NCBI RefSeq assembly: GCF_018614055.1
Contig: NZ_JAGGPB010000006.1
Span: 124,001 to 188,000, forward strand
DNA from: Streptomyces sp. ISL-98
GTDB taxonomy: Bacteria; Actinomycetota; Actinomycetes; Streptomycetales; Streptomycetaceae
Direction of reading: 5' to 3'
Length of the DNA stretch: 64,000 nt
Notes under the pieces: generated by a model
What the model saw: only the letters and a program-made list of their open reading frames with translations
Told to the model about the DNA's origin: nothing
Database searches by the model: none
Part shown: piece after piece, positions 24,621 through 33,026 of the stretch
Numbering within the stretch: the first letter of the stretch is position 1
How the letters are laid out: every line of letters starts with the position of its first letter
Translations under genes and position numbers: made by a program

Positions 24621-25481
24621 TCACCCGGACCAGACCGCGGCGACGGCCCGGGCGTGCGCGACCGCCTGGGCGTAGCCCGCGCGGGCGGCGGGTGCGCGGC
24701 GGGTGGGGTCGAGCGTGTTGCGGCCGAACGCCTTCCTGGCGGCGGCGTCCGGCGTGATCACCTCGACGCGCGCCCCTGCGGCGGCGAGCGCTGCCGCCTG
24801 GGTGCGCGGTGAGGCGATGGTCTTGGTACCCCAGGCGATCGGGGCGATGATGACGACGCGCCGGTATCCGGCCGCGAGGTGGGCGTTGGCCGAGGAGTGC
24901 AGGGCGCCGTCGATCCACTTGCGGCCCTCTATGGTGACGGCCGGCCAGACCCCCGGCACGGCACAACTGGCGCCCACCGCGTCCACGACCGGGACACCGC
25001 TGTCCCGGTCGAAGGGGCGGAGTTCGCCGGTGAGGGCGTCGACGGCGGTGACGACCAGGGCTCTGTGCGGCCAGTCGTGCGAGACGAGACGCCCCGCGAT
25101 CACCTTGCGCCGCGCGGCCTCGCCCCCGTCACCGTCACCGTCCATGGTGTCCGCGTCGAGCGCCATGCGCCCCAGCTTCTGTCCGTACGCCTCGGGGGTA
25201 CGGGAGGAGAGCACCGCCCGCGCGTAGCGGAGGAACGTGGCGCTGCCGATGCGCGCGGGAACCTCGCCGGCGGGGTCGCGGAGCTGGCGCTCGTACAACT
25301 CGGCGAGGGTCAGCAGTCCGGAGGTGAGCTGCGCGCCAATAATCGACCCCGCGGAGGAGCCCACGACAAGGTCCGCGTCGCTCAGATCCGTGCCACCCTC
25401 GGCAAGCCCATGGAGTACGCCCGCTTCCCACCCGGCTCCGGTAAGCCCGCCGCCGCCCAGTACCAGTGCCGTATCCGTCAT
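24621..25481 (-). CDS. Patatin-like phospholipase
   Basis: 286-aa serine hydrolase with the patatin pattern: oxyanion loop LVLGGGGLTGAGWEAGVLHGL at the N-terminus, nucleophile motif VVGSSAGSIIG and the catalytic Asp in WIDGALHSSANAHLA. No signal peptide, so it should act inside the cell on lipids. ATG at 25481 places the conserved motif directly at the N-terminus. It probably forms an operon with the spermidine synthase-like gene 22 bases downstream. Confidence 0.92.
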   Translation of the reverse strand: MTDTALVLGGGGLTGAGWEAGVLHGLAEGGTDLSDADLVVGSSAGSIIGAQLTSGLLTLAELYERQLRDPAGEVPARIGSATFLRYARAVLSSRTPEAYGQKLGRMALDADTMDGDGDGGEAARRKVIAGRLVSHDWPHRALVVTAVDALTGELRPFDRDSGVPVVDAVGASCAVPGVWPAVTIEGRKWIDGALHSSANAHLAAGYRRVVIIAPIAWGTKTIASPRTQAAALAAAGARVEVITPDAAARKAFGRNTLDPTRRAPAARAGYAQAVAHARAVAAVWSG

Positions 25482-25860
25482 GCGAAGAGTGTGCCGCACC
25501 CCCGAACCCCCGCTTCCCCTGGGTTGCTCAGGACAGCCAAGCGCTACCCCCAACACACACCAAGGCACCGCCACCCCGGGCCGCGCCCGAAGCACGGCAC
25601 GCACCAGGCCCCGGCCCAAGCACCGCGCCCTGCCCAATCCGCCCCTGCCTCATGCGACGCGTCAGGAGGTCGGCCCCGTCCGGCCTCCCGTCGGAGCCCG
25701 ACCCGGCCAACGCGTCGGCGAGCGTCAGGTGCGCTCGCGCGACGCGTCGGGTCGGGTCGGGCGATCAGCCGGGCCACCGCTGTCGGGCGGTCAGCCCGGC
25801 CACCGCTGTAGGGCGATCGGCACCGTCACCGCTGTCGGGGCGACCAGCACAGTCAGCGCG
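25482..25860. other. Intergenic region with no convincing gene
   Basis: GC-rich spacer between the patatin start and the tuf3 stop. I see no credible coding frame. The left two thirds are C-rich and irregular; the right end is the 26-bp tandem repeat described separately. It holds the patatin promoter and the 3-prime region of tuf3. Confidence 0.6.
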
Positions 25861-25861
25861 T
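25758..25861. repeat. 26-bp tandem repeat, about four units, after tuf3
   Basis: Units start at 25758, 25784, 25810 and 25836. The first three share GGGCGATCAGC or close variants followed by CACCGCTGT; the fourth is degenerate. The array runs up to the tuf3 stop codon on the minus strand. The period is not a multiple of three, so it is not coding; it could affect 3-prime end formation. Confidence 0.75.
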
Positions 25862-27048
25862 CAGGCGACCAGGCCCGTCACCGTTCCGGCGCCGACCGTG
25901 CGGCCGCCCTCCCGGATGGCGAAGCCCAGGCCGGGCTCCAGGGGTACCGCGCGGCCCAGCTCTACGGTCACGGTGACCGTGTCGCCGGGGCGTGCGACCG
26001 GTGTCTCGCCGAGGTCGATGTCTCCTACGACGTCCGCGGTGCGGATGTAGAACTGCGGCCGGTAGCCCGTCGCGACCGGTGTCATGCGGCCGCCCTCCCG
26101 CGCCGACAGGACGTACACCTGCGCGGTGAAACGCCGGCTGGGCGTGACGCTGCCGGGGGCGGCCACCACGTGGCCCCGGCGCACCGCGTCGCGCGGCATG
26201 CCGCGCAGCAGCAGTGCGACGTTGTCCCCGGCCTCGGCGGACTCCATCGGCTTCCCGAAGGTTTCCAGGCCGGTGACGACCGTCTCGCCCGCTTTCGATG
26301 TCGCAGTCGCGCCCAGCACCTCCACCCGGTCGCCGACCCGGATCGTGCCGCGCTCGACGGCGCCGGTGACGACCGTGCCGCGCCCGGTGATGGTCAGCAC
26401 GTTCTCGACGGGCATGAGGAACGGCGCGTCCGTGTACCGCTCCGGAATCGGTACGTACGTGTCCACCGCGTCCAGCAGTGCCTCGATCGCGGCCGCCCAG
26501 CGCGGGTCGCCCTCCAGGGCCTTCAGCCCGGAGACCCGTACGACGGGCACGGCGTCGCCGCCGTAACCGTGCGCGGAGAGCAGTTCGCGTACCTCCAGCT
26601 CGACCAGGTCGGTCAGCTCCTCGTCGCCCGCGTCGGCCTTGTTGAGGGCGACGACGATGTGGTCGACGCCGACCTGGCGGGCGAGCAGGACGTGTTCGGC
26701 GGTCTGCGGCATGACCCCGTCGAGCGCGGACACGACGAGGATCGCCCCGTCGAGCTGCGCGGCTCCGGTGACCATGTTCTTGACGTAGTCGGCGTGGCCG
26801 GGCATGTCGACGTGGGCGTAGTGCCTGGTGTCGGTCTCGTACTCGACGTGCGCGATGTTGATGGTGATGCCGCGCTGTGCCTCCTCGGGGGCGCGGTCGA
26901 TGCGGTCGAACGGCACGAAAGTGCCCGCCCCGCGCTCGCTCAGGACCTTGGTGATGGCGGCGGTCAGGGTGGTCTTGCCGTGGTCGACGTGGCCCATGGT
27001 GCCGATGTTCAGGTGCGGCTTGGTGCGCACGTATGCCGTCTTGGGCAT
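25861..27048 (-). CDS. tuf3: Divergent elongation factor Tu (EF-Tu3 type)
   Basis: 395-aa EF-Tu with GHVDHGKTT (19-27), DMPGH (81-85; usually DCPGH), NKAD (136-139; usually NKCD) and SGLKALEG. It departs from normal EF-Tu enough to be the third, accessory paralogue known in several Streptomyces, not the major tuf1. Positions aligned to E. coli Tyr160 and Ala375, where kirromycin-resistance changes occur, are His160 and Pro369. It is monocistronic, unlike tuf1 in the str operon; GAGGAAG precedes the ATG. From memory, tuf3 of S. coelicolor responds to amino-acid starvation. Confidence 0.93.
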   Translation of the reverse strand: MPKTAYVRTKPHLNIGTMGHVDHGKTTLTAAITKVLSERGAGTFVPFDRIDRAPEEAQRGITINIAHVEYETDTRHYAHVDMPGHADYVKNMVTGAAQLDGAILVVSALDGVMPQTAEHVLLARQVGVDHIVVALNKADAGDEELTDLVELEVRELLSAHGYGGDAVPVVRVSGLKALEGDPRWAAAIEALLDAVDTYVPIPERYTDAPFLMPVENVLTITGRGTVVTGAVERGTIRVGDRVEVLGATATSKAGETVVTGLETFGKPMESAEAGDNVALLLRGMPRDAVRRGHVVAAPGSVTPSRRFTAQVYVLSAREGGRMTPVATGYRPQFYIRTADVVGDIDLGETPVARPGDTVTVTVELGRAVPLEPGLGFAIREGGRTVGAGTVTGLVA

Positions 27049-27384
27049 GGTGATCTTCCTCGGAAGCTCGAAGCGTGATGGGGACCCCTGGGCCTTGCCG
27101 ACCCTCCCCCTGTGGGGTCCGCCGGACGATCCGGGAAGGGTCAGCTTCGGGCGCCGCCGAAGGGCGCTGCGGCAGCGGCGAGTGCCGGTGCGAGTGCGGT
27201 TGCGAGCGCGGTTGCGACTGCGGCCGCTGCGGGGAATGTCCGGAACGCGGCAGCCTTCGGCGCGTCCGCGACTGCGGACCGCGCTGCGAGGAAGGCGTAC
27301 CTGGACATAGCGCTGATCATGGCTGACGGGCGGGGCCGCGTCGAATGGTTTTCGCGCCCCTGATACGGGAGTTCAGCAGGGAGG
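27049..27384. other. tuf3 upstream region, low complexity, no convincing gene
   Basis: Holds the tuf3 promoter and leader. Positions 27175-27235 are a degenerate GCGAGTGCGGTT-type repeat; depending on frame, the plus strand would read as an alanine-rich or a cysteine-rich peptide of about 83 codons. Neither frame has a convincing ribosome-binding site or known similarity, so I call no gene. Confidence 0.5.
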
Positions 27385-28083
27385 TCAGAGGTTCTTGAGT
27401 GCCTCGCGCACCGACAGCGGCGCCAGCCGGTCCCTTGATCCCTCGACGAAGTCGCGTACCGCCGCCGGATCGGTCTTGGCGTACTCGCGCAGGCACCAGC
27501 CGATGGCCTTGCGGATGAAGAAGTCGGGGTGGCGCGACTGGCGCAGGCAGTAGTCGAACAGCCGCTCCGTGTCGGTCGCTTGCTTGTAGCGGAGCTGGTG
27601 GAGCAGCGCCGTGCGCGCGACCCAGAGGTTCGCGTCCTCGATCCACGCGTCCATGACGGCCTTCAGCTCGGGATCGGCGGCGACCAGCGGGCCGACGACA
27701 TGCACGGCGAGCGTGTCGACGGTGTCCCACCAGGGACTGGTGACGACCAGATGCCGTACGACGGGCAGAAAGCCGGACGAGCAGCGCACGACGTGGCGGC
27801 GCAGATAGTCGGCGGCGAAGTAGTGGTACTCGCGCTCGCGCAGGTCCCACGCCCTCAGCGCGATCGCCGTGCAGTCCGCCTCGTCGGGGCGCGGAAGGCC
27901 GCTGAGGACCGTACGGGAGAGGACCCGGCGCTCGGGCGTGGGGATGCCGAGGAACGGTGCGATGCCCTTCATGTACGCCGCGGCCTGCGCGGCGCGCGTC
28001 GCGTCGGCGGCGGCCGGGTACACGGTGGTGAGCCGCTCCAGCACGGTGTCGGCGAGTTCGCTGGGCGGGACTCCCAAGGTCAT
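27385..28083 (-). CDS. DNA alkylation repair protein (AlkD-like glycosylase)
   Basis: 232-aa HEAT-repeat protein of the AlkC/AlkD family, which removes bulky or cationic alkylated bases. TSPWWDTVDTLAVHVVG contains the Trp and Asp residues of the active cleft, and FIRKAIGWCLREYAKTDP contains the conserved C-terminal Trp. ATG at 28083 is chosen; a GTG at 28092 would add three residues. It is divergent from the TVP38-like gene. Confidence 0.92.
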   Translation of the reverse strand: MTLGVPPSELADTVLERLTTVYPAAADATRAAQAAAYMKGIAPFLGIPTPERRVLSRTVLSGLPRPDEADCTAIALRAWDLREREYHYFAADYLRRHVVRCSSGFLPVVRHLVVTSPWWDTVDTLAVHVVGPLVAADPELKAVMDAWIEDANLWVARTALLHQLRYKQATDTERLFDYCLRQSRHPDFFIRKAIGWCLREYAKTDPAAVRDFVEGSRDRLAPLSVREALKNL

Positions 28084-28132
28084 GCGGTGCACATTACGGC
28101 GATCACATACCTTTCTCGGTTACTCTCCCCGG

Positions 28133-28873
28133 ATGCTCCAGCCCACCGCCGAGCCCGCGGCCCCGCCCGCACTCCCCCCGCCCGCCGTCCAGCCCGTCGG
28201 TTTCACTCTCCGCTGTACCCGGGTGCTGCTCTCCCCGTGGTCGCGGCTCTCGCTGCTCGTGGTGGTGCTGGTCTCGGCCGCGACGACGATGCTGGTCCTC
28301 GAACCGCAGCGGCTGATCGGCGCGGGCTGGCCGCCGCAGGTGAGCGGCGGCGCGGCCGTCGTGCTGTTCGGGGTCGCGTACGGGCTGTGCACCGCCGCGT
28401 TCGTGCCGCGGCCGCTTCTCAATCTGGCGGCGGGCGCCCTGTTCGGTTCCCAGGCGGGGCTCGCATCGGCCGTCGCGGGAACGGTACTTGGTGCCGGAAT
28501 CGCGTTCGGACTCGGCCGGGTGCTCGGCCAGGACGCGCTGCGGCCGCTGCTGCGCGGGCGGGCGCTGCTGGCGGCGGACGGCCAGCTGAGCCGGCACGGA
28601 TTCCGCACGATGCTGGCGATCCGGCTGTTCCCCGGTGTGCCGTTCGCGGCGGCCAATTACTGTGCGGCGGTCTCGCGCATGGGGTGGTTGCCGTTCCTGC
28701 TGGCGACGGGGCTCGGTTCGATCCCGAACACGGCGGCGTACGTCGTCGCGGGCAGCAGCGCTTCGTCCCCGACGTCCCCCGCCTTCCTGATCTCGATGGC
28801 GTGCATCGCGCTGCCCGCGCTGGGCGGGGCGGTGGTCGCCTGGCGAAAGCGCCACCGCCTGCGCGGCCGTTGA
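28133..28873 (+). CDS. TVP38/TMEM64 (VTT domain) membrane protein
   Basis: 246-aa integral membrane protein. The VTT/SNARE-associated core includes RPLLNLAAGALFGSQAGLASAVAGTVLGAGIAF and FRTMLAIRLFPGVPFAAANYCAAVSRM, with the conserved RLFPGVPF. Related to DedA proteins and thought to move or scramble lipids. TACTCT at 28121-28126 ends 6 bases before the ATG, so the mRNA is probably leaderless. Divergent from the AlkD-like gene, only 49 bases away. Confidence 0.9.
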   Translation: MLQPTAEPAAPPALPPPAVQPVGFTLRCTRVLLSPWSRLSLLVVVLVSAATTMLVLEPQRLIGAGWPPQVSGGAAVVLFGVAYGLCTAAFVPRPLLNLAAGALFGSQAGLASAVAGTVLGAGIAFGLGRVLGQDALRPLLRGRALLAADGQLSRHGFRTMLAIRLFPGVPFAAANYCAAVSRMGWLPFLLATGLGSIPNTAAYVVAGSSASSPTSPAFLISMACIALPALGGAVVAWRKRHRLRGR

Positions 28874-28877
28874 TCCG

Positions 28878-28926
28878 GCGGATCGATCCAGTCGGTCCAG
28901 TCGATCCAGTCGATCGACGATCCAGC
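28878..28926. repeat. Short tandem repeat between TVP38-like gene and thiolase
   Basis: Several direct copies of a 9-base unit, TCCAGTCGA or close variants, in the space between two convergent stops. No coding role is apparent. Confidence 0.65.
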
Positions 28927-28928
28927 AG

Positions 28929-30098
28929 TCAGAGGGCTTCCAGCACAGTGGCGTTCGCGAGTCCGCCCGCCTCGCACATGGTCTGCAAGCCGTAGCGCGC
29001 TCCGCGTTCGCGCATCGCGTGGACGAGCGTGGTCATCAGCCGCGTGCCGCTGGCCCCCAGCGGGTGCCCCAGCGCGATCGCGCCGCCGTGCACATTCACC
29101 TTCTCCGGGTTGGCGCCCGTCTCCTGGAGCCAGGCGAGGACGACGCTGGCGAACGCCTCGTTGACCTCGAAAAGATCGATGTCGTCCAGACCGAGACCGG
29201 CCCGCCGCAGCACCTTCTCGGTGGCGGGCAGCACGCCGGTGAGCATCAGCAGCGGGTCCGAGCCGGTGACGGCGAAGCTGTGCAGCCGGGCCAGGGGACG
29301 CAGGCCGAGCCGCGCCGCCGTCTCACTGGACGTGATCAGTACGGCGGATGCGCCGTCGTTGACCGGGCTGCTGTTCCCCGCGGTGACCGACCAGTCGATC
29401 TGCGGGAACCGCTCGGCGAAGACGGGGTCGACGAAGGACGGCTTCAGGCCGGCGAGTATCTCCGGTGTGGTGGCGGGCCGTACGGACTCGTCGGCCGCCA
29501 CCCCGGCGAGGGGCGCGATCTCGGCGCCGAAGAGACCGTCGGCCTGCGCCCGCGCGGCCCGCCGGTGCGAGGTGGTGGCGAAATCGTCCATCTGCTCCCG
29601 GCCGATGGACCACTTCGCGGCGATGAGCTCGGCGCTGATGCCCTGCGGGACGAGCCCCTCCGGATAGCGGGCGGCGACACCGGGGCCGAAGGGGTCGGCG
29701 CCCGCGGGCACGTTCGACCACATGGGTACGCGGCTCATCGACTCGACGCCGCAGGCGACGACCATGTCGTACGCACCGGAGATGACGCCCTGCGCGGCGA
29801 AGTGCACGGCCTGCTGGGAGGACCCGCACTGCCGGTCCACGGTGGTGGCGGGCACGGCCTCGGGGAATCCGGCCGACAGCCAGGCGTACCGGGTGGTGTT
29901 CATGGCCTGCTCGCCGACCTGGTCCACGGTGCCGCCGACGACGTCGTCGACGAGGGCGGGGTCGATGCCGCTGCGGTCGACGAGAGCCCGCAGCGTGTGG
30001 GCGAGCAGCTCGACGGGGTGTACGTGGCTGAGGGCGCCGTTGGCCTTGCCCTTGCCGATGGGAGTACGTACCGCTTCGACGATGACGGCGTCACGCAT
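28929..30098 (-). CDS. Acetyl-CoA acetyltransferase (thiolase)
   Basis: 389-aa thiolase-family enzyme that cleaves or condenses acyl-CoAs. The nucleophile lies in DRQCGSSQQAVH, the second active-site motif is NEAFASVVLAW, the histidine is in GGAIALGHPLGASGTR, and the second cysteine is in QTMCEAGGLANA. AAGGAG precedes the ATG. It is divergent from an HxlR regulator, with a compact operator-rich region between, so it is likely controlled by that protein. Confidence 0.95.
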   Translation of the reverse strand: MRDAVIVEAVRTPIGKGKANGALSHVHPVELLAHTLRALVDRSGIDPALVDDVVGGTVDQVGEQAMNTTRYAWLSAGFPEAVPATTVDRQCGSSQQAVHFAAQGVISGAYDMVVACGVESMSRVPMWSNVPAGADPFGPGVAARYPEGLVPQGISAELIAAKWSIGREQMDDFATTSHRRAARAQADGLFGAEIAPLAGVAADESVRPATTPEILAGLKPSFVDPVFAERFPQIDWSVTAGNSSPVNDGASAVLITSSETAARLGLRPLARLHSFAVTGSDPLLMLTGVLPATEKVLRRAGLGLDDIDLFEVNEAFASVVLAWLQETGANPEKVNVHGGAIALGHPLGASGTRLMTTLVHAMRERGARYGLQTMCEAGGLANATVLEAL

Positions 30099-30120
30099 GG
30101 GTGTCTCCTTGCCCAGCCAA

Positions 30121-30191
30121 TGAGGGTTAGTTGGAAAACTGGATTCACCATAACTCCGCGAGTTGGAAAAACAAACCCTCACCCTTAGGGT
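30121..30191. promoter_or_regulatory. Shared control region of thiolase and HxlR regulator
   Basis: Two direct repeats AGTTGGAAAA lie at 30129-30138 and 30161-30170, 32 bp apart (three helical turns), inside an 8-bp inverted repeat TGAGGGTT (30121-30128) / AACCCTCA (30174-30181). The plus-strand promoter TTGGAA (30163-30168), 17 bp, TAGGGT (30186-30191) gives a leaderless HxlR message. The minus-strand promoter AAACAA (30169-30174), 16 bp, ACCATA (30147-30152) serves the thiolase. The repeats overlap both. Confidence 0.65.
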
Positions 30192-30197
30192 GGCCGC

Positions 30198-30653
30198 ATG
30201 AAGGACCCGCGCCCGTGCTCGATCGCCGACACCCTCGCCCTCGTGGGCGAGAAGTACTCCCTGCTCGTACTCCGCGAGGTGCTCCTGGGCGTACGGCGCT
30301 TCGACCGCATCGCACGCAACATCGGCGCCCCGCGCGACATCCTCACCACGCGCCTGCGCCGCCTCGTCGAGGCCGGAGTGCTGGAGAAGGTCCCTTACAA
30401 CGAGCGCCCCCAGCGCTTCGAGTACCGCCCCACAGAGGCGGGCCTCGAACTGGAACCCGTACTGCTCACACTCATGGCCTGGGGCGACCGCCACCTCGCC
30501 GACAAGCCGCCGGTGGATCTCGAACACTCCTGCGGCGCCCGGCTGACCCCCGTCGTCACATGCGCGACCTGCGGCGACAAGGTCGAACACGACGCCCTGA
30601 CCCCACACGTCCGCGCGCCCGGCTGGACACCGGCGGGCCCGGTCTCCACCTGA
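30198..30653 (+). CDS. HxlR family transcriptional regulator
   Basis: 151-aa winged-helix regulator. CSIADTLALVGEKYSLLVLREVLLG and RFDRIARNIGAPRDILTTRLRRLVEAGVLEKVPY are the family DNA-binding core. The C-terminus adds a small cysteine-containing segment (CGARLTPVVTCATCGDKV) with four cysteines that could bind metal or sense thiols. -10 box TAGGGT is 6 bases before the ATG, so a leaderless transcript is likely. It is divergent from the thiolase and probably regulates both. Confidence 0.9.
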   Translation: MKDPRPCSIADTLALVGEKYSLLVLREVLLGVRRFDRIARNIGAPRDILTTRLRRLVEAGVLEKVPYNERPQRFEYRPTEAGLELEPVLLTLMAWGDRHLADKPPVDLEHSCGARLTPVVTCATCGDKVEHDALTPHVRAPGWTPAGPVST

Positions 30654-30774
30654 TCCGGTACGGATACGGGGGCTTCCCGCAGCGGCGTTCGGCGCGGACG
30701 ATACGCTGCGCACCAACTGACCTGACTGCACCTGCACGCTGCTGCACAAATACATCTGGGACGGCATTAGCCCC

Positions 30775-31650
30775 ATGAGTTGGTTCGAATCATTCATCCT
30801 CGGACTCGTCCAGGGGCTCACCGAGTTTCTGCCGATCTCGTCCAGCGCCCATCTGCGGCTCACGGCGGCGTTCGCCGGCTGGCACGACCCGGGCGCGGCC
30901 TTCACCGCGATCACCCAGATCGGCACCGAGGCAGCCGTCCTCATCTACTTCCGCAAGGACATCGCCCGGATCATCTCCGCGTGGTGCCGGTCCCTCTTCG
31001 ACCGCTCGATGCGCGGCGACCACGACGCCCAGATGGGCTGGCTCGTCATCGTCGGCTCGATCCCCATCGGCGTGCTCGGTGTCACCTTCAAGGACGAGAT
31101 CGAGGGCCCGTTCCGTGATCTGCGCCTGATCGCCACCACGCTGATCGTCATGGGCATCGTCCTCGGCATCGCCGACCGCCTCGCGGCCCGCGACGAAGAG
31201 GGCGGCAAGCACCGTGCGGTCAAGGAGCGCAAGACGCTCAGGGAACTCGGCGTACGAGACGGTCTGATCTTCGGTGTCTGCCAGGCGATGGCCCTGATCC
31301 CGGGCGTCTCCCGCTCCGGCGCCACGATCAGCGGTGGCCTCCTGATGGGCTACACCCGCGAGGCAGCGGCCCGTTACTCCTTCCTGCTGGCCATTCCCGC
31401 CGTGCTGGCGTCCGGTGCGTTCGAGCTCAAGGACGCGAGCGAGGGCGGCCATGTGTCGTGGGGCCCGACGATCTTCGCGACGATCATCGCTTTCGTCGTC
31501 GGATACGCGGTCATCGCATGGTTCATGAAGTTCATTACGACCAAGAGCTTCATGCCGTTCGTGATCTACCGGATCGTGCTCGGCATCCTGCTGTTCATCC
31601 TGGTCGGCATGGGCGTACTGAGCCCGCACGCGGGCGAGTCGGCAGGCTGA
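30775..31650 (+). CDS. uppP: Undecaprenyl-diphosphatase (UppP/BacA)
   Basis: 291-aa multi-pass membrane enzyme that removes a phosphate from undecaprenyl diphosphate to recycle the cell-wall lipid carrier, and gives bacitracin resistance when abundant. The catalytic signatures GLTEFLPISSSAHL near the N-terminus and PGVSRSGATISGGLLMG in the middle are intact. Standard length. It is followed by the convergent pentapeptide-repeat gene. Confidence 0.96.
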   Translation: MSWFESFILGLVQGLTEFLPISSSAHLRLTAAFAGWHDPGAAFTAITQIGTEAAVLIYFRKDIARIISAWCRSLFDRSMRGDHDAQMGWLVIVGSIPIGVLGVTFKDEIEGPFRDLRLIATTLIVMGIVLGIADRLAARDEEGGKHRAVKERKTLRELGVRDGLIFGVCQAMALIPGVSRSGATISGGLLMGYTREAAARYSFLLAIPAVLASGAFELKDASEGGHVSWGPTIFATIIAFVVGYAVIAWFMKFITTKSFMPFVIYRIVLGILLFILVGMGVLSPHAGESAG

Positions 31651-31689
31651 TCAGGGCAGGCCGTACGGCCCGGCCGATCACCAGGCCGA

Positions 31690-32550
31690 TCACCAGTGCG
31701 AGGGGCGAGTCAGTGACGGCGAAAGCCTGGTCCTGGCGTCACCCTTCGCCGCGTTGACCTGGGACTGCGTCAGGAAGAAACTCCCCGTGAGGTCGGCGCC
31801 GCCGAGGTCCGCGTCCCGCAGGTCGGCCCCGATCAGGTCGGCCACCCTCAGGTCGGCGCCCCTGAGGTCGGCCCCGATGAGGTAGGCGCCTCTCAGGTTC
31901 GCGCCGTGCAGATCGGCGCCCCTGAGGTCGGCCCCGATGAGGTCGGCGCCCCTGCGGTCCTTCTTCTTGGTGCCTTTGCGGCCCTTCTGGTGCCGGACTC
32001 CGGCCCGGACCAGTTCGCTCGTACGCAGCAGCAGAACGTTCACGTCCTGCCGGTGCGCCGCCACGTCCAGCTCCAGCAGCGCGTCGGGGCTGCCCTGCGA
32101 GAGGCGTTCGATCGTGTCGAGGGCGACGCGGAGGTCGGCGTGTATCTCGCGGGCCGGTTGCAGAGTCAGGGCCTCGGTCAGGTACCAGAGCAGTTCGTGG
32201 AGCTGGCGCACGACGGGGAGTAGGGCGAACATCTGCTGTGCGCTCTGCGGGGCCTGCCTCCAGTCCTGTCCCGCGAAGGTCACCTGGGAGATCTTCTGGC
32301 CCGCGCCGAAGCAGTCGTACACGGTGCAGCCCTGGAAGCCCTGCGGCCTCAGGCGCTCGTGAATGCCGCAACGGAAGTCCGTGTCCAGATTGGGGCACGG
32401 CTGCCCGGCGTCCTTGTCGATCGCGAAGTCCGCGGAGGCCGAGAAGGCCAGTGCGACACAACACAGTCCGAAGCAATTCCCGCAGTCGGACCGGAGGGCG
32501 GCGACACCGCTTCCGGGACGGGACTCGGCAAGTTCGCGCTGCTCGGACAA
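31690..32550 (-). CDS. Pentapeptide-repeat protein with Cys-rich N-terminal domain
   Basis: 286-aa protein if started at the TTG at 32550, which has AGGAG 10 bases upstream; an in-frame GTG at 32607 is possible. The N-terminal part has clustered cysteines (CGNCFGLCC, then [16 protein letters not shown]), suggesting a metal site. A helical middle follows, then a basic spacer ([14 protein letters not shown]). The C-terminus is about a dozen A(D/N)LxG repeats, which fold as a right-handed quadrilateral helix. Such proteins can mimic DNA or serve as scaffolds. Exact role unknown. Confidence 0.82.
   Translation of the reverse strand: MSEQRELAESRPGSGVAALRSDCGNCFGLCCVALAFSASADFAIDKDAGQPCPNLDTDFRCGIHERLRPQGFQGCTVYDCFGAGQKISQVTFAGQDWRQAPQSAQQMFALLPVVRQLHELLWYLTEALTLQPAREIHADLRVALDTIERLSQGSPDALLELDVAAHRQDVNVLLLRTSELVRAGVRHQKGRKGTKKKDRRGADLIGADLRGADLHGANLRGAYLIGADLRGADLRVADLIGADLRDADLGGADLTGSFFLTQSQVNAAKGDARTRLSPSLTRPSHW
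31785..31960 (-). repeat. 15-bp coding repeat of the pentapeptide domain
   Basis: Tandem 15-base units based on CTGAGGTCGGCCCCGAT and variants on the plus strand, each encoding one pentapeptide. High similarity between units suggests recent slippage or duplication. Confidence 0.8.
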
Positions 32551-32683
32551 GGTGCGTAGTCTCCTGGCATACGGCGGGCTCCGCCGCTCGGCGCCCGGCT
32601 CCCCCACCGTATCCGGTGGGCCCGCAGCGAAAACCGCTGACGCCCTGGTGCTTACTGTCAGTGCCTGCGCGTACTCTTATCGC

Positions 32684-32857
32684 ATGTACCGCTCTCCCCC
32701 GCCGTCTGGTTCCGTGCGCCCCCTCACCGAGGCGAACGAGGCGATCCGCGCGCTGGTCGAGTCGCGCGCGGACGGGGCATGGCCTGCGGACGAGTACGAA
32801 TCGCTGCTCCTGCAGTGGGCCGCGGCAGTGCGCGGCGAGGTGGCCGAAGCCGCCTAG
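32684..32857 (+). CDS. Small conserved actinobacterial protein, 57 aa
   Basis: Short protein beginning MYRSPPPSGSVRPLTEANEAIRAL and ending AAVRGEVAEAA, apparently helical and acidic (ADEYESLLLQWAAAV). I recognise the sequence type as recurring in Streptomyces but not its function. TACTCT (32672-32677) sits 6 bases before the ATG, so it may be leaderless. It is divergent from the pentapeptide-repeat gene. Confidence 0.7.
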   Translation: MYRSPPPSGSVRPLTEANEAIRALVESRADGAWPADEYESLLLQWAAAVRGEVAEAA

Positions 32858-33026
32858 CGCCCCTGGGCGCCGCTGCTCACGCGGTGTGCACGGGCAGGGC
32901 GCGCGCTCAAGTGGGGCGACCGCCGTTCCGTGCAGGTCCTCGGACGTAACCCGTACAGATCATCGAGCGCCGAGTAACGCCGTACGGGCTCTTGGCGCGG
33001 AGCCCGCGCTGCCACAGACTGAGCCG

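Noticed and set aside
27075-27326. Cysteine-rich 83-codon frame upstream of tuf3
   Set aside because: No ribosome-binding site, no known similarity, and the cysteines come from a GCGAGTGCGGTT-type repeat read in one frame; another frame is equally open and alanine-rich.
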